From assembly GCF_900141665.1 (NCBI RefSeq), contig NZ_FQYI01000002.1, positions 124,001 to 188,000 on the forward strand: a stretch of 64,000 nt of DNA, read 5' to 3'. The notes below the pieces were generated by a model. It saw only the letters and a list, made by a program, of their open reading frames with translations. It made no database searches and was not told the DNA's origin. Position numbers and translations under genes: made by a program. This stretch comes from Cruoricaptor ignavus (GTDB lineage: Bacteria; Bacteroidota; Bacteroidia; Flavobacteriales; Weeksellaceae). Of the stretch, positions 54,250 through 64,000 are shown one piece after another (the stretch's first letter is position 1; each line of letters starts with the position of its first letter).

Positions 54250-54857
54250 AACCGGACACCGAGTTTTTTCAGTTCTGATTCCAGGTCCGTTTCAGGTTTA
54301 ATGTGAACGGTAAGGAATCCCAAGGCTTTTGCGGCAGCTATATTGGCTTCGTTATCATCGATGAACACCGATTCTTCCGCGGAAATATTGTAGCGGCTTA
54401 AAAGCAATTCCCAAATTTTCGGGTCGGGCTTTATCAGTTTTTCATCACCGGAAACCACGATTTTCCCGTCAAAAATTTTGAAAAAATCATAATTTTCAAG
54501 GGCGTACGGAAAAGTCTCGTTCGACCAATTTGTCAACCCAAATAACTGATAATCAGTATGTTTCAATTTTCTAAGGACTTCCACATTCTGCGGAATATCG
54601 GCTCTCAGCATCGTAGTCCAGTTATCATAATACGCCCGGATCTCCGCTTCCCACTCAGGATGCTGCGCCACCAGAAATTCCGTGCCTTCCTTCAGCGTTC
54701 GGCCCCTGTCCTGCTCCGCATTCCATTCATTATGAGCAACTTGCGTAAGGAAGTACTCCATTTTTTCATCATCATTAAAATGCGTCCGAAAAAAATATCG
54801 CGGATTCCAGTCCATCAGAACGCCGCCAAAATCGAAGATGATGTTTTTGATTGCCAT
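54246..54857 (-). CDS. HAD-family hydrolase (YihX-like phosphatase)
   Basis: A 203-residue haloacid-dehalogenase-type phosphatase. Motif I is IIFDFGGVLMDWNPRYFF (here with the second Asp replaced by the VLMDWN form typical of YihX-type sugar phosphatases), motif II is QLFGLTNWS, motif III KLIKPDPKIWELLL, motif IV VFIDDNEANIAAAKALGF. Cytoplasmic. Substrate unknown; alpha-glucose-1-phosphate is one known activity in the subfamily. It begins just downstream of the ppk2 terminator and may be transcribed on its own. Confidence 0.88.
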   Translation of the reverse strand: MAIKNIIFDFGGVLMDWNPRYFFRTHFNDDEKMEYFLTQVAHNEWNAEQDRGRTLKEGTEFLVAQHPEWEAEIRAYYDNWTTMLRADIPQNVEVLRKLKHTDYQLFGLTNWSNETFPYALENYDFFKIFDGKIVVSGDEKLIKPDPKIWELLLSRYNISAEESVFIDDNEANIAAAKALGFLTVHIKPETDLESELKKLGVRF

Positions 54858-54875
54858 AATTTCGTTTCTACAAAA

Positions 54876-54901
54876 TTAAAAAACCTTCCGTTTCCGGAAG
54901 G
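54876..54901 (-). terminator. Terminator of the ppk2 pair
   Basis: On the minus strand CCTTCCG, loop GAAA, CGGAAGG then TTTTTT. It lies 7 bases after the stop at 54908. Confidence 0.88.
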
Positions 54902-54907
54902 CTGATA

Positions 54908-55711
54908 TTACTCGAAAGGCTGATGTTTTATAGCCTCCAGATCTTTCACCTGGTACGGTATACTTTGCAGGATGTATTCCATAGCCTCCAGCCTTGCACG
55001 GCTTTTTCGATTGGCTTTCAGCACTTTCCACGGCGCAATTTCCGTGCTCGTCTGCTCAAACATCCGCTCCTTATACTCGGTGTATTTGTCCCAAAGTTCC
55101 AGCGCATTTCTGTCCACATCACTATACTTCCATTTTTTCAGCGGGCTATCGATGATTTCCGCAAAACGCTGTTCCTGTTCTTCCTTGGAAATCGAAAAAT
55201 AAAGTTTCAGGATGTAAATTCCTGAGCCGATAAGCATAGCCTCGAAATCATTCACCTGAGCCATAAAAGTTTCGTACTCTTCCTGCGTGCAGAAGCCGTT
55301 CACAGGCTCTACCACAGCACGGTTATACCAGCTTCGGTCGAAAAACACAATCTCTCCAGCCTTTGGCAATTGATTGATGTACCGCTGAAAATACCACTGC
55401 CCCTGCTCTACCTCGTCCGGTTTTGGCAGCGCTACGGTTCGGTGCTGCCTTGGGTTCAGGTTTTCGGTAATTCTTCGGATGGCTCCGCCCTTTCCGGCGG
55501 CATCTCGGCCTTCAAAGATGATGACTACTTTCTGCTGATTTTCCACCACCCAATTCAGCAGCTTGATCATTTCTTCCTGAAGCTTACCCAGCCGCTTTTC
55601 AAACTTCACGAAACGGACGGCTTTTTCTGCATCCAGTTTGGAATTCTGAAGCAAGGCATAAAGTCCTTTTTTTGAATGCAATATTTTGAATTGTTCTTCT
55701 GTAATATTCAT
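54908..55711 (-). CDS. ppk2: Polyphosphate kinase 2 family protein (second of a tandem pair)
   Basis: Transfers phosphate between polyphosphate and nucleotides. The 267-residue single-domain protein has a Walker A (EGRDAAGKGGAIRR), the Walker B/lid part IVFFDRSWYNRAVVEPVNGF, and LPKPDEVEQGQWYFQRYINQ. The sequence is clearly homologous to its upstream neighbour, with extensive matches through the catalytic centre. Length fits class I PPK2. Direction of catalysis and nucleotide (GDP, ADP or AMP) are not evident from the motifs. Ends in a strong terminator. Confidence 0.92.
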   Translation of the reverse strand: MNITEEQFKILHSKKGLYALLQNSKLDAEKAVRFVKFEKRLGKLQEEMIKLLNWVVENQQKVVIIFEGRDAAGKGGAIRRITENLNPRQHRTVALPKPDEVEQGQWYFQRYINQLPKAGEIVFFDRSWYNRAVVEPVNGFCTQEEYETFMAQVNDFEAMLIGSGIYILKLYFSISKEEQEQRFAEIIDSPLKKWKYSDVDRNALELWDKYTEYKERMFEQTSTEIAPWKVLKANRKSRARLEAMEYILQSIPYQVKDLEAIKHQPFE

Positions 55712-55728
55712 AATTGTTTGATAATCAG

Positions 55729-56580
55729 TTAGAAATCAATCTGCTGCACAGTCCTGAAATACCGCTGCACAACATTTGGATCAGGGTTTACATTCACCGG
55801 GCTCTCCGTTTTTCCGGTGTAAGGAAATTGTGACAAAACATAGCGAATGGCTTCCAGCCTGGCATCCAGCTTGTCATCAGATTTCACGATAACCCACGGT
55901 GAAAACGCATTGTGCGTTCTGCTGAACATTTGATCTTTGTAATAGGTAAAGGTATCCCAAAGTTCCTGCCCTTTTTCATCCACAGGGCTGTATTTCCAGC
56001 GTTTCAGCGGGTTTTTCAGCCTCCGGTTAAAACGGTAAAGCTGCTGATCTTTCGACACGGAAAACCAGAATTTGATAATCGTAGTTCCAGATTCGTACAG
56101 CATATGCTCAAACTCTGGAACCTGCACCATAAAGCTCTCGTATTGCTGTGGCGTGCAGAAGCCCATCACAGGTTCAACCACGGCACGGTTGTACCAGCTT
56201 CTGTCGAAAAACACGATTTCGCCTTCGTTCGGCAGCTCTTTGATGTAGCGGCTGAAGTACCACTGTCCGCGCTCCACATCGGTCGGCTTGTTCAGCGCCA
56301 CCAATCGCATTTGCCGCGGATTCAGGTGCTCCATAAACCGCTTGATTGTGCCGCCTTTTCCGGAGGCATCCCTCCCTTCAAAAATTATCGCGATTTTCCG
56401 CTTGTTTTCCGCCGCCCATTTTTGGAAATTCACCAGCTGAGCCTGCAGCAGCCTCAGTTCTTCCTCGTAGCGCACCTTTTCCAGGACTTCCCCGTAGGTG
56501 GGCTCGTTGCTGTGCATTTCCAGGAGATTTAGCAGATCCTGCCTATTCTGCACTTTTTTTAGTTCATTAAAATCTATCAT
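55729..56580 (-). CDS. ppk2: Polyphosphate kinase 2 family protein (first of a tandem pair)
   Basis: A 283-residue paralogue of the next gene. It has Walker A IIFEGRDASGKGGTIKRF, NPRQMRLVALNKPTDVERGQ, and IVFFDRSWYNRAVVEPVMGF. The main differences from its neighbour are at both ends. The two lie 17 bases apart in the same direction, so a tandem duplication with later divergence is likely; a division of labour (for example NDP versus NMP phosphorylation) is possible but unproven. A -7 like TAAATTTA lies shortly upstream on the minus strand, one mismatch from consensus. Confidence 0.92.
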   Translation of the reverse strand: MIDFNELKKVQNRQDLLNLLEMHSNEPTYGEVLEKVRYEEELRLLQAQLVNFQKWAAENKRKIAIIFEGRDASGKGGTIKRFMEHLNPRQMRLVALNKPTDVERGQWYFSRYIKELPNEGEIVFFDRSWYNRAVVEPVMGFCTPQQYESFMVQVPEFEHMLYESGTTIIKFWFSVSKDQQLYRFNRRLKNPLKRWKYSPVDEKGQELWDTFTYYKDQMFSRTHNAFSPWVIVKSDDKLDARLEAIRYVLSQFPYTGKTESPVNVNPDPNVVQRYFRTVQQIDF

Positions 56581-56690
56581 ACATTCAAAAAAATCAATGT
56601 ATAAATTTACGGAATCGCTTGCAGGAAATCAAATCCTTAAGTATGATTTATCGCAAGTTTAGGGCGAAACCTTTTAGACTCGGCCAGGTT

Positions 56691-57170
56691 TTAAAGGCCT
56701 CTATTGCGGTGCTTTTTAGCCTCATAAAGGGAATGCCCTCCCGTGAATACAACATCTGCTATGCGGAACAGCTCTTCTTCCAGCTCCTTTAGCTGGGGTG
56801 GCGCAAACCTGAATTTGGAGAGCTCGTCCATACTGTCATACACTGTAAACTGCGGCACAAGGTGCGAGGTGTATTCCACTGCCATCGGGGTATAGTACCA
56901 AATGCCGTAGCTGTCTATATTTCTTTCCGCTAAAAAATTATCCAATAAAGATGCAATGTTACCAGCATCAAAACCTTTATTTTCCGCATAAAATAGAGTA
57001 ACTATTACCACACCGTCCTTTTCCTCTGTTAAAACAGCCTCACGCTCTGCGGGTTTTGGTTCCTCGAAATAATATAGTTTATACTTAGAAGTAAACCGGC
57101 TTAGCAGATGCTGCGGTCTCTGATACACGAAATTCCAACCTAGGTGGCTGAAACAAAGTAAGGAAATCAT
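56691..57170 (-). pseudogene. Truncated GT-B glycosyltransferase
   Basis: The start at 57170 (MISLLCFSHLGWNFVYQRPQ) opens a typical GT-B glycosyltransferase N-terminal domain: LLSRFTSKYKLYYFEEPK, IWYYTPMAVEYTSHL, VYDSMDELSKF. The frame ends abruptly at VVFTGGHSLYEAKKHRNRGL, just where the donor-binding C-terminal domain of such enzymes (usually 350-400 residues) should begin. The sequence between its stop and the ppk2 start (56581-56690) does not continue the protein in any frame I could see. So the 3' half was lost by deletion, and the product is unlikely to be active. An in-frame ATG at 57266 precedes the chosen start. Confidence 0.7.
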
Positions 57171-57281
57171 ATAAGTTTCGTGAGAAATGTGGAAATTAAT
57201 TATTAAGCCTGCTGAAGTTGCCCTTTTAGAGAGCCCAAAGGTAGAAATTATTATTATTTTCCACAAGTTTTATATGAGCGA

Positions 57282-57340
57282 GAAACTTGCCAAAATGCGG
57301 TGTGAAAAACCTTCGCTTTTTGCGTGGAGGTTGATTGGCT
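57282..57340 (+). repeat. Left copy of a direct repeat around the HicB-like gene
   Basis: GAAACTTGCCAAAATGCGG and then AACCTTCGCTTTTTGCGTGG. A second copy about three quarters identical is at 57721-57778, on the other side of the small gene. Confidence 0.5.
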
Positions 57341-57483
57341 TTGCCAAATATAATAGCCTTCGAATGGCAAACTGTTAATAGCAATGAAAATTGTCCCACA
57401 AAAATGAGCTTCGTAGAAGCGAATCGAAACCCGATAGTTTTCAGTGAAAGTTTTATTTTAGCAAATGAAATTTTTGGGAAAAT

Positions 57484-57702
57484 ATGAAAGTAATCATTGA
57501 AGAAGCTGAAAGCGGTTTCTACGGTTTTGCGGAAGATGACAACATTGAGGATGCGCTTGCAACTTACGGTTGCACCGTCGAAGAATTGAAGGAAGATTTC
57601 AAAGAAGTTCTGGAAATAGTGATTCAGTCCAAAGAAAGGAATGGTGATTTGAAAGCCGCGGAATATTACAGAAACGCCGTTCCTGAATTTGTTTTTAAAT
57701 AG
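57484..57702 (+). CDS. Small HicB-like protein without a HicA partner
   Basis: A 72-residue protein (MKVIIEEAESGFYGFAEDDN, then CTVEELKEDFKEVLEIVI) resembling the N-terminal partial RNase-H fold of HicB antitoxins: a strand with charged residues, a loop, then the TVEE-x-KEDF helix. HicB usually pairs with the HicA toxin and has a DNA-binding C-terminal part. No hicA-like frame is seen on either side, and the C-terminal part (ERNGDLKAAEYYRNAVPEFV) is not an obvious HTH. It may be a solitary relic or a stand-alone family. Repeats flank it. Confidence 0.55.
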   Translation: MKVIIEEAESGFYGFAEDDNIEDALATYGCTVEELKEDFKEVLEIVIQSKERNGDLKAAEYYRNAVPEFVFK

Positions 57703-57778
57703 AAACTTTACCAAAGATTTGAAACTTTACCAAAGTGCGATTTAAAAACTTCGCGTTTTTGCGTGGAAATTTATCGGC
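57702..57778 (+). repeat. Right copy of the direct repeat, with a short tandem
   Basis: GAAACTTTACCAAAG occurs twice in tandem (57702-57716, 57721-57735). The second leads into AACTTCGCGTTTTTGCGTGG, matching the left copy at 57282-57340. An AT-rich word (TCACTTATCAATCATTAAT) follows at about 57796. Confidence 0.5.
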
Positions 57779-57910
57779 ACCCATCTCATCAATTTTCACT
57801 TATCAATCATTAATTATAAAAAAATCTGCCAATTTGTCATAAGATTTTGCTTGGTATTATTTTCGTAATTTGGGATAGCGTCGAAACGATAGATCGGCAA
57901 AGTGTTTTAA

Positions 57911-59845
<1,935 letters not shown>

Positions 59846-59866
59846 GTTAAGTAACCAATAATTACC

Positions 59867-59904
59867 AAATCGCTGTAAATAAAGCATTTACAGCGATTTT
59901 TAAT
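59867..59904 (+). terminator. Terminator of dnaK
   Basis: AAATCGCTGTAAAT and ATTTACAGCGATTT form a perfect 14-bp stem with a 5-base loop, followed by TTTAATT, 22 bases after the dnaK stop. Confidence 0.88.
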
Positions 59905-59933
59905 TATTAAGATCTAAAGGATAAGTTAATTAC

Positions 59934-59958
59934 AAAAAAACCGCAGGATTTTCTGCGG
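59934..59958 (-). terminator. Terminator of the gyrA-TPR transcript
   Basis: On the minus strand CCGCAG, loop AAAATC, CTGCGG then seven T, 25 bases after the TPR gene stop. It converges with the dnaK terminator. Confidence 0.88.
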
Positions 59959-59982
59959 CTTTAATGTTTTTAATTGGTGGGA

Positions 59983-61353
59983 CTACTTCTTTAGCGCTGC
60001 CTCTTTTTTCTTAAATTCTTCAAACTTCGCCTCATTCCGCGTTGATTGATATAGGCCTTTCAATGTAGTTACAACATCTAGGTTGTCCGGCTCCAGTTGA
60101 TACCATTTCTCCGCATAAGGAATTGCCTTTCTGAAATTTTCCCGTCTTTGGTCTAAAACTTTATTCGCCGCGTCAGTTTTTCCGGCTTTCTTAAGCGCGT
60201 TGTAATTATCTACTGCTTTCTCGTCATCGCCCATTGCAAGAAAAGTCATACTCTGCAGAGCGGGAAGATAGTTCGGATTAATCTGCAACGCCTTCTGGAA
60301 AGACTGCTCAGCATCGTTTTTCATCGCCGGATCGTTGCTTTGCATCACGCCAAGATTGTACCATTTTTCAGGATCGTTCGGATCCGCTTGAAGCTGCGTT
60401 TTCAGACTTTGAATAAACTCGCTGGATCTGCCGCTCTTGTAATAGGAAAGCCCCTGTAGATTCAGCAGAACACTGTCATTCGGGAACTTTTTTAGCCCTG
60501 CATCGGCAAGCTTTGCAGCTTCATCAAAGCGCTGTGCATCGTAAAGATTTTTCACATTAGCCTGATAAAGTTCTTTCTGGATGTTTGGAGTTTTTTCAAC
60601 TTTAAATTCTGTATAATCACTCTTGTCGGCAAGTTTTTTCTGTAGCTCAAAATTCGTCTTATCAAAGCTCTCTACCTTCCCAGATTTCTTATTCTTTGCA
60701 GTATAGATTGTGTTTTCTCCTGTATATCCAGACGCGATGAGGTCGTCGTAGATCTCTATGGCTGCATTATTGTTCCCCGCCGCGTTGTAAGAAACTGCTG
60801 CATTCATCAGATAAGTTTTATCATCGGAGCCCGCCGCTTTTAGCAAGTAGTAGGTTTCCTTAAATTTATCTCCTGCTACAGCATAGCTTTTATTGTTGTA
60901 AGCATCCACTGCAGCCTGGTTGGATTTGTTGAGCGCATCGTTTATTAGCGGTGCTACATTCATTTTCGGCTCGTAGGTTTCTTCTTTCAGCCCGGAAATT
61001 CCGGATCTGTCCGCAGCATCTTTTCCCACAAAATACACCCTATCCTTCCCGGATTTCCCGGCGTATATTTTGTTCGTTCTCAAATCATTGATTTTTGAAA
61101 GGTACTTTGCACCTTCTGCTGTTTTACCTTCATTCATCAGCGCGGAGCCCTTTGCGTAGTAGTACTGCTCCTGTACAGCCGGTTCTAGCATATAGATCCT
61201 GTCCCCCATTAATCCTTCAGCAGCGGAGATCTGCGCGCGGGCACCAGCAAAATCCTTGCTGTCCACACTTTTGGCAGCTGCCTGAATCTCTTTCTTTTGT
61301 CCGAAAGCCGTTGTCGCAGCCAGAACTGCGAGGCTTAAAAATGTTTTTTTCAT
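59983..61353 (-). CDS. Secreted or periplasmic tetratricopeptide-repeat protein
   Basis: A 456-residue protein with a cleavable signal peptide (LSLAVLAATTAFGQ) and then helical repeats. Clear TPR units are around YLMNAAVSYNAAGNNNAAIE, ANVKNLYDAQRFDEAAKLAD, PEKWYNLGVMQSNDPAMKND and AEQSFQKALQINPNYLPALQ. No enzymatic motif. Rich in Lys and Ala. It starts 18 bases after the gyrA stop, so it is on the gyrase transcript, which probably reflects position and not a shared job. Similar proteins occur next to gyrA in other flavobacteria as far as I recall. Function unknown. Confidence 0.85.
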   Translation of the reverse strand: MKKTFLSLAVLAATTAFGQKKEIQAAAKSVDSKDFAGARAQISAAEGLMGDRIYMLEPAVQEQYYYAKGSALMNEGKTAEGAKYLSKINDLRTNKIYAGKSGKDRVYFVGKDAADRSGISGLKEETYEPKMNVAPLINDALNKSNQAAVDAYNNKSYAVAGDKFKETYYLLKAAGSDDKTYLMNAAVSYNAAGNNNAAIEIYDDLIASGYTGENTIYTAKNKKSGKVESFDKTNFELQKKLADKSDYTEFKVEKTPNIQKELYQANVKNLYDAQRFDEAAKLADAGLKKFPNDSVLLNLQGLSYYKSGRSSEFIQSLKTQLQADPNDPEKWYNLGVMQSNDPAMKNDAEQSFQKALQINPNYLPALQSMTFLAMGDDEKAVDNYNALKKAGKTDAANKVLDQRRENFRKAIPYAEKWYQLEPDNLDVVTTLKGLYQSTRNEAKFEEFKKKEAALKK

Positions 61354-61371
61354 TGTTTAATATTTTGGTTG

Positions 61372-64000
61372 TTAATTTTCTTCGTTGCTATCCTGTTCAT
61401 TTTCAAGGCGTTTCAGCTCCTGCTCTTCCTCTTTTTCCGCCTTGCGAAGTTCTCTTTCGGTGCCTATGTTCGTCATCGAATTATCCCCAGTCATCGGCAA
61501 ATCCGAAAATTCCGGGTGGGAAGAATCCACATTGCTGATGCCGTCCGCATTGGTTTCATCCGCATCTTCTTCCACTTCCTTATCCATTTCCACTTTGGCA
61601 ATCGCCGCTATTTCATCGTCACCCTTCAGGTTGATGAGCCTCACGCCCTGGGTGTTTCTGCCCATCACGCGAAGTTCTTCCACGCCCATTCTTATTGCCA
61701 CGCCAGATTTGTTGATAATCATCAGCCCATCATCATCCATCACATTCTGGAGGGCGATAAGGTCGCCGGTTTTATCGGTAATATTCAGCGTGATGACGCC
61801 TTTTCCGCCACGGTTCGTAATGCGGTAGTCTTCCACCGCAGTTCGCTTGCCGTAGCCTTTTTCCGAAACCACAAGAACGGTTTCATTTTCAACATCTTTC
61901 ACAACAATCATACCAACCACAGCATCATCATCTTCCAACGAAATTCCGCGAACGCCGATGGAACCTCGGCCAACTTCCCGCACCTTTTCCTCAGGGAAGC
62001 GGATGCATTTTCCTTTCCGGGTGGCTATCATTATTTCGGATTCTCCGTTGGTAAGCCTTGCGCCAAGCAGTTCATCGCCCTCACGGATTTCAATCGCGTT
62101 AATTCCGTTCGTTCTCGGTCTGGAATAGGCTTCCAGCGAAGTTTTCTTGATGGTGCCGTTCTTGGTAATCATCACCACATTCATTTGGTTCACATATTCT
62201 GAATTGGTGAGATCGTCCGTCCTTATATAGGCCTTGATTTTATCGCCGGCCTCAATGTTGATAAGGTTCTGAATAGCCCTGCCCTTCGAAGTTTTCGAGC
62301 CTTCCGGGATTTCGAAGACTCTCAGCCAGTAGCATTTCCCTTTTTCGGTGAAGAACAGCATATACTGGTGGTTCGTCGCGGAAACGATGTATTCCAGGAA
62401 GTCTTCGTCCCGCGTTGTTGCGGCGCGGTTTCCTACGCCACCTCTGCTCTGGATTTTGTATTCCGAAAGCGATGTGCGCTTGATGTAGCCTGCGTGAGAA
62501 ATCGTGAGCACCACGGTTTCATTCGGGATGAAATCCTCGATGGACATATCTCCGCCGGAAAAATCAATATCCGTTCTTCTTTCGTCGCCATACTTCTCCT
62601 TGATTTCCAGAAGTTCATCCTTGATGATTTGGTAGCGCCTTGCTTCACTGCTAAGGATGTCCTCCAGATCTTTGATGAGCGCCATAATCTCCTCATATTC
62701 CGCCCGGATTTTATCAAGTTCCATTCCGGTTAATCTTGCCAGGCGAAGATCCAGAATGGCCTGAGCCTGAATGTCGGAAAGTTCAAACTCTGCCATCAGG
62801 CCTTCCTTCGCTTCCTGCGGCGTTGCGGAGTGGCGGATGATGTAGATGGCCCTGTCCAAAGTATCCTGCGTGGCTATTACCCGCATAAATCCTTCGAGGA
62901 TGTGGGCTCTTTCTTTGGCTTTTTTCAGTTCAAATTCCGTCCTTCTCGTCACAACTTCGTGGCGGTGTTCCACGAAGTGATGGATAATGTCCTTCAGGTT
63001 CAGCTGCTGTGGCCTGCCTTTTACCAGGGCAATATTATTCACGCTGAACGAAGTTTGCAGCGCGGTGTATTTAAAGAGAAGATTCAGCACAACATTTGGG
63101 ATGGCATCGTGCTTCAGTTCGTACACGATTCTCAGACCCATCCTGTCCGATTCATCACGGATTTCGTGAATGCCCGGGATTTTTTCCTCCTTTACCAAAT
63201 TGGAAGTGCGCTCAATCATTTCTGCCTTGTTCACCTGGTAAGGCACTTCGGTAACGATGATGGCATTTCTGCCGTGAACTTCCTCGAAGTTTACTTTGGC
63301 GCGCAGCACAATTCTTCCGCGCCCTGTGTGGAAGGCATCCCTCACACCATCGTAACCGTAGATGATTCCGCCGGTTGGGAAATCCGGTGCGATGATGTGC
63401 TTCATCAAATCATCGATGGAAATTTCGCGATCATCGATGTATGCGCAAATGGCATCTATGGATTCCGAAAGGTTGTGCGGCGCCATGTTGGTAGCCATAC
63501 CTACCGCAATTCCGGAAGTTCCGTTCACCAGAAGGTTCGGGATTTTTGTGGGAAGAACACTGGGCTCCGTAAGGGAATCGTCAAAATTATTCTGGAAATC
63601 CACCGTTTCCTTATCCAGATCGGCAAGGATTTCATCGGAAATCTTCTTTAGCCTTGCCTCGGTGTACCGCATTGCAGCTGGCGGATCGCCGTCCATCGAG
63701 CCAAAGTTACCCTGCCCGTCAACCTGCGGATAACGGAGGCTCCACGGCTGGGCCATACGCACCATAGCATCATAGACAGAAGAATCTCCGTGAGGATGGT
63801 ACTTACCGAGCACATCGCCCACGATTCTCGCCGATTTCAGATATTTCCTGTTGGAAAATACGCCAAGGCCATACATGCCGTACAAAACGCGGCGATGCAC
63901 CGGTTTCAGGCCGTCCCTCACATCGGGAAGTGCCCGAGATACAATGACCGACATTGAATAATCAATGTAGGACGACTTCATTTCATCTACAATGCTGATG
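61372..64000 (-). CDS. gyrA: DNA gyrase subunit A (5' end outside the window)
   Basis: Breaks and rejoins DNA during negative supercoiling. The visible part reads in frame from the window edge ([18 protein letters not shown]) and spans about 875 residues; only roughly 15 N-terminal residues should be missing. The quinolone region contains [20 protein letters not shown], and the catalytic Tyr is in [10 protein letters not shown]. The Ser before VYDA (position 83 in E. coli) is the wild-type residue and the Asp/Glu position 87 is D (DSSVYDAM). The C-terminal pinwheel has its GyrA-box region [11 protein letters not shown]. The tail is acidic and Glu-rich ([19 protein letters not shown]). Confidence 0.97.
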   Translation of the reverse strand, partial: ISIVDEMKSSYIDYSMSVIVSRALPDVRDGLKPVHRRVLYGMYGLGVFSNRKYLKSARIVGDVLGKYHPHGDSSVYDAMVRMAQPWSLRYPQVDGQGNFGSMDGDPPAAMRYTEARLKKISDEILADLDKETVDFQNNFDDSLTEPSVLPTKIPNLLVNGTSGIAVGMATNMAPHNLSESIDAICAYIDDREISIDDLMKHIIAPDFPTGGIIYGYDGVRDAFHTGRGRIVLRAKVNFEEVHGRNAIIVTEVPYQVNKAEMIERTSNLVKEEKIPGIHEIRDESDRMGLRIVYELKHDAIPNVVLNLLFKYTALQTSFSVNNIALVKGRPQQLNLKDIIHHFVEHRHEVVTRRTEFELKKAKERAHILEGFMRVIATQDTLDRAIYIIRHSATPQEAKEGLMAEFELSDIQAQAILDLRLARLTGMELDKIRAEYEEIMALIKDLEDILSSEARRYQIIKDELLEIKEKYGDERRTDIDFSGGDMSIEDFIPNETVVLTISHAGYIKRTSLSEYKIQSRGGVGNRAATTRDEDFLEYIVSATNHQYMLFFTEKGKCYWLRVFEIPEGSKTSKGRAIQNLINIEAGDKIKAYIRTDDLTNSEYVNQMNVVMITKNGTIKKTSLEAYSRPRTNGINAIEIREGDELLGARLTNGESEIMIATRKGKCIRFPEEKVREVGRGSIGVRGISLEDDDAVVGMIVVKDVENETVLVVSEKGYGKRTAVEDYRITNRGGKGVITLNITDKTGDLIALQNVMDDDGLMIINKSGVAIRMGVEELRVMGRNTQGVRLINLKGDDEIAAIAKVEMDKEVEEDADETNADGISNVDSSHPEFSDLPMTGDNSMTNIGTERELRKAEKEEEQELKRLENEQDSNEEN

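Noticed and set aside
57226-57714. 162-codon frame opposite the HicB-like gene
   Set aside because: Phe- and Lys-rich translation typical of an antisense shadow over AT-rich DNA; the plus-strand frame has the recognisable fold pattern.

Overview
The window is about 64 kb of a Bacteroidota chromosome, most likely class Flavobacteriia and close to Chryseobacterium and its relatives. The evidence: a metallopeptidase with a type IX secretion C-terminal domain, a ResB-CcsA fusion for cytochrome c maturation, a four-helix-bundle (S23-type) gene, RecQ and Rel of the flavobacterial type, and many genes preceded at short distance by the Bacteroidota promoter element TAnnTTTG instead of a -10 box. No rRNA, CRISPR array, transposase or integrase was found. 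One tRNA (Arg, CCT) is present.

Layout. 0-3.7 kb: start of an RND efflux adaptor and a pstSCAB phosphate operon without phoU. 3.8-9.6 kb: a pyrimidine operon read leftwards (pyrB, carA, a four-helix-bundle gene, carB). Its leader looks like an enteric pyrBI attenuator: a hairpin followed by U8, then an intrinsic terminator, with a 40-codon leader reading frame running through the terminator and stopping 3 bases before pyrB. The four-helix-bundle gene is bracketed by a 20-bp inverted repeat and looks like an inserted cassette. 9.7-15.9 kb: outer-membrane porin, bifunctional (p)ppGpp enzyme, NhaA, YihY-type membrane protein, RlmH. 15.9-22.3 kb: an AT-rich island at the tRNA-Arg gene carrying a type III restriction-modification system (mod, res); a degenerate copy of the tRNA 3' end marks its far edge. 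22.3-30.6 kb: secreted M36 peptidase, CvfB-like RNA-binding protein, dihydrolipoyl dehydrogenase, glycosyltransferase, RecQ. 30.7-34.3 kb: Kdo pathway isomerase, TatC, M1 peptidase. 34.3-40 kb: histidine kinase, PBP4, an eRF1-like small protein, an RsmI-like methyltransferase, a low-molecular-weight phosphatase and dnaA. 40-49.4 kb: thioesterase, PepE, Lgt with an added N-terminal domain, YidD, RarA, a Vsr-like nuclease, a transaldolase-family aldolase, a methyltransferase and UvrA.

49.4-50 kb is a gene-poor stretch with a self-contained mini-transcription unit and a cluster of degenerate repeats. 50-56.6 kb: CcsBA, asparagine synthetase AsnA, a HAD phosphatase and two tandem PPK2 kinases. 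56.6-57.9 kb is a small accessory patch: a truncated glycosyltransferase and a solitary HicB-like gene between repeats. 57.9-64 kb: dnaK, a TPR protein and gyrA, which runs off the end.

Most of the window is ordinary core chromosome. The points worth a second look are the pyr attenuator, the inverted-repeat four-helix-bundle cassette with related solo repeats elsewhere, the tRNA-Arg type III island with a mosaic Mod, and the 49.5-kb mini-transcript.
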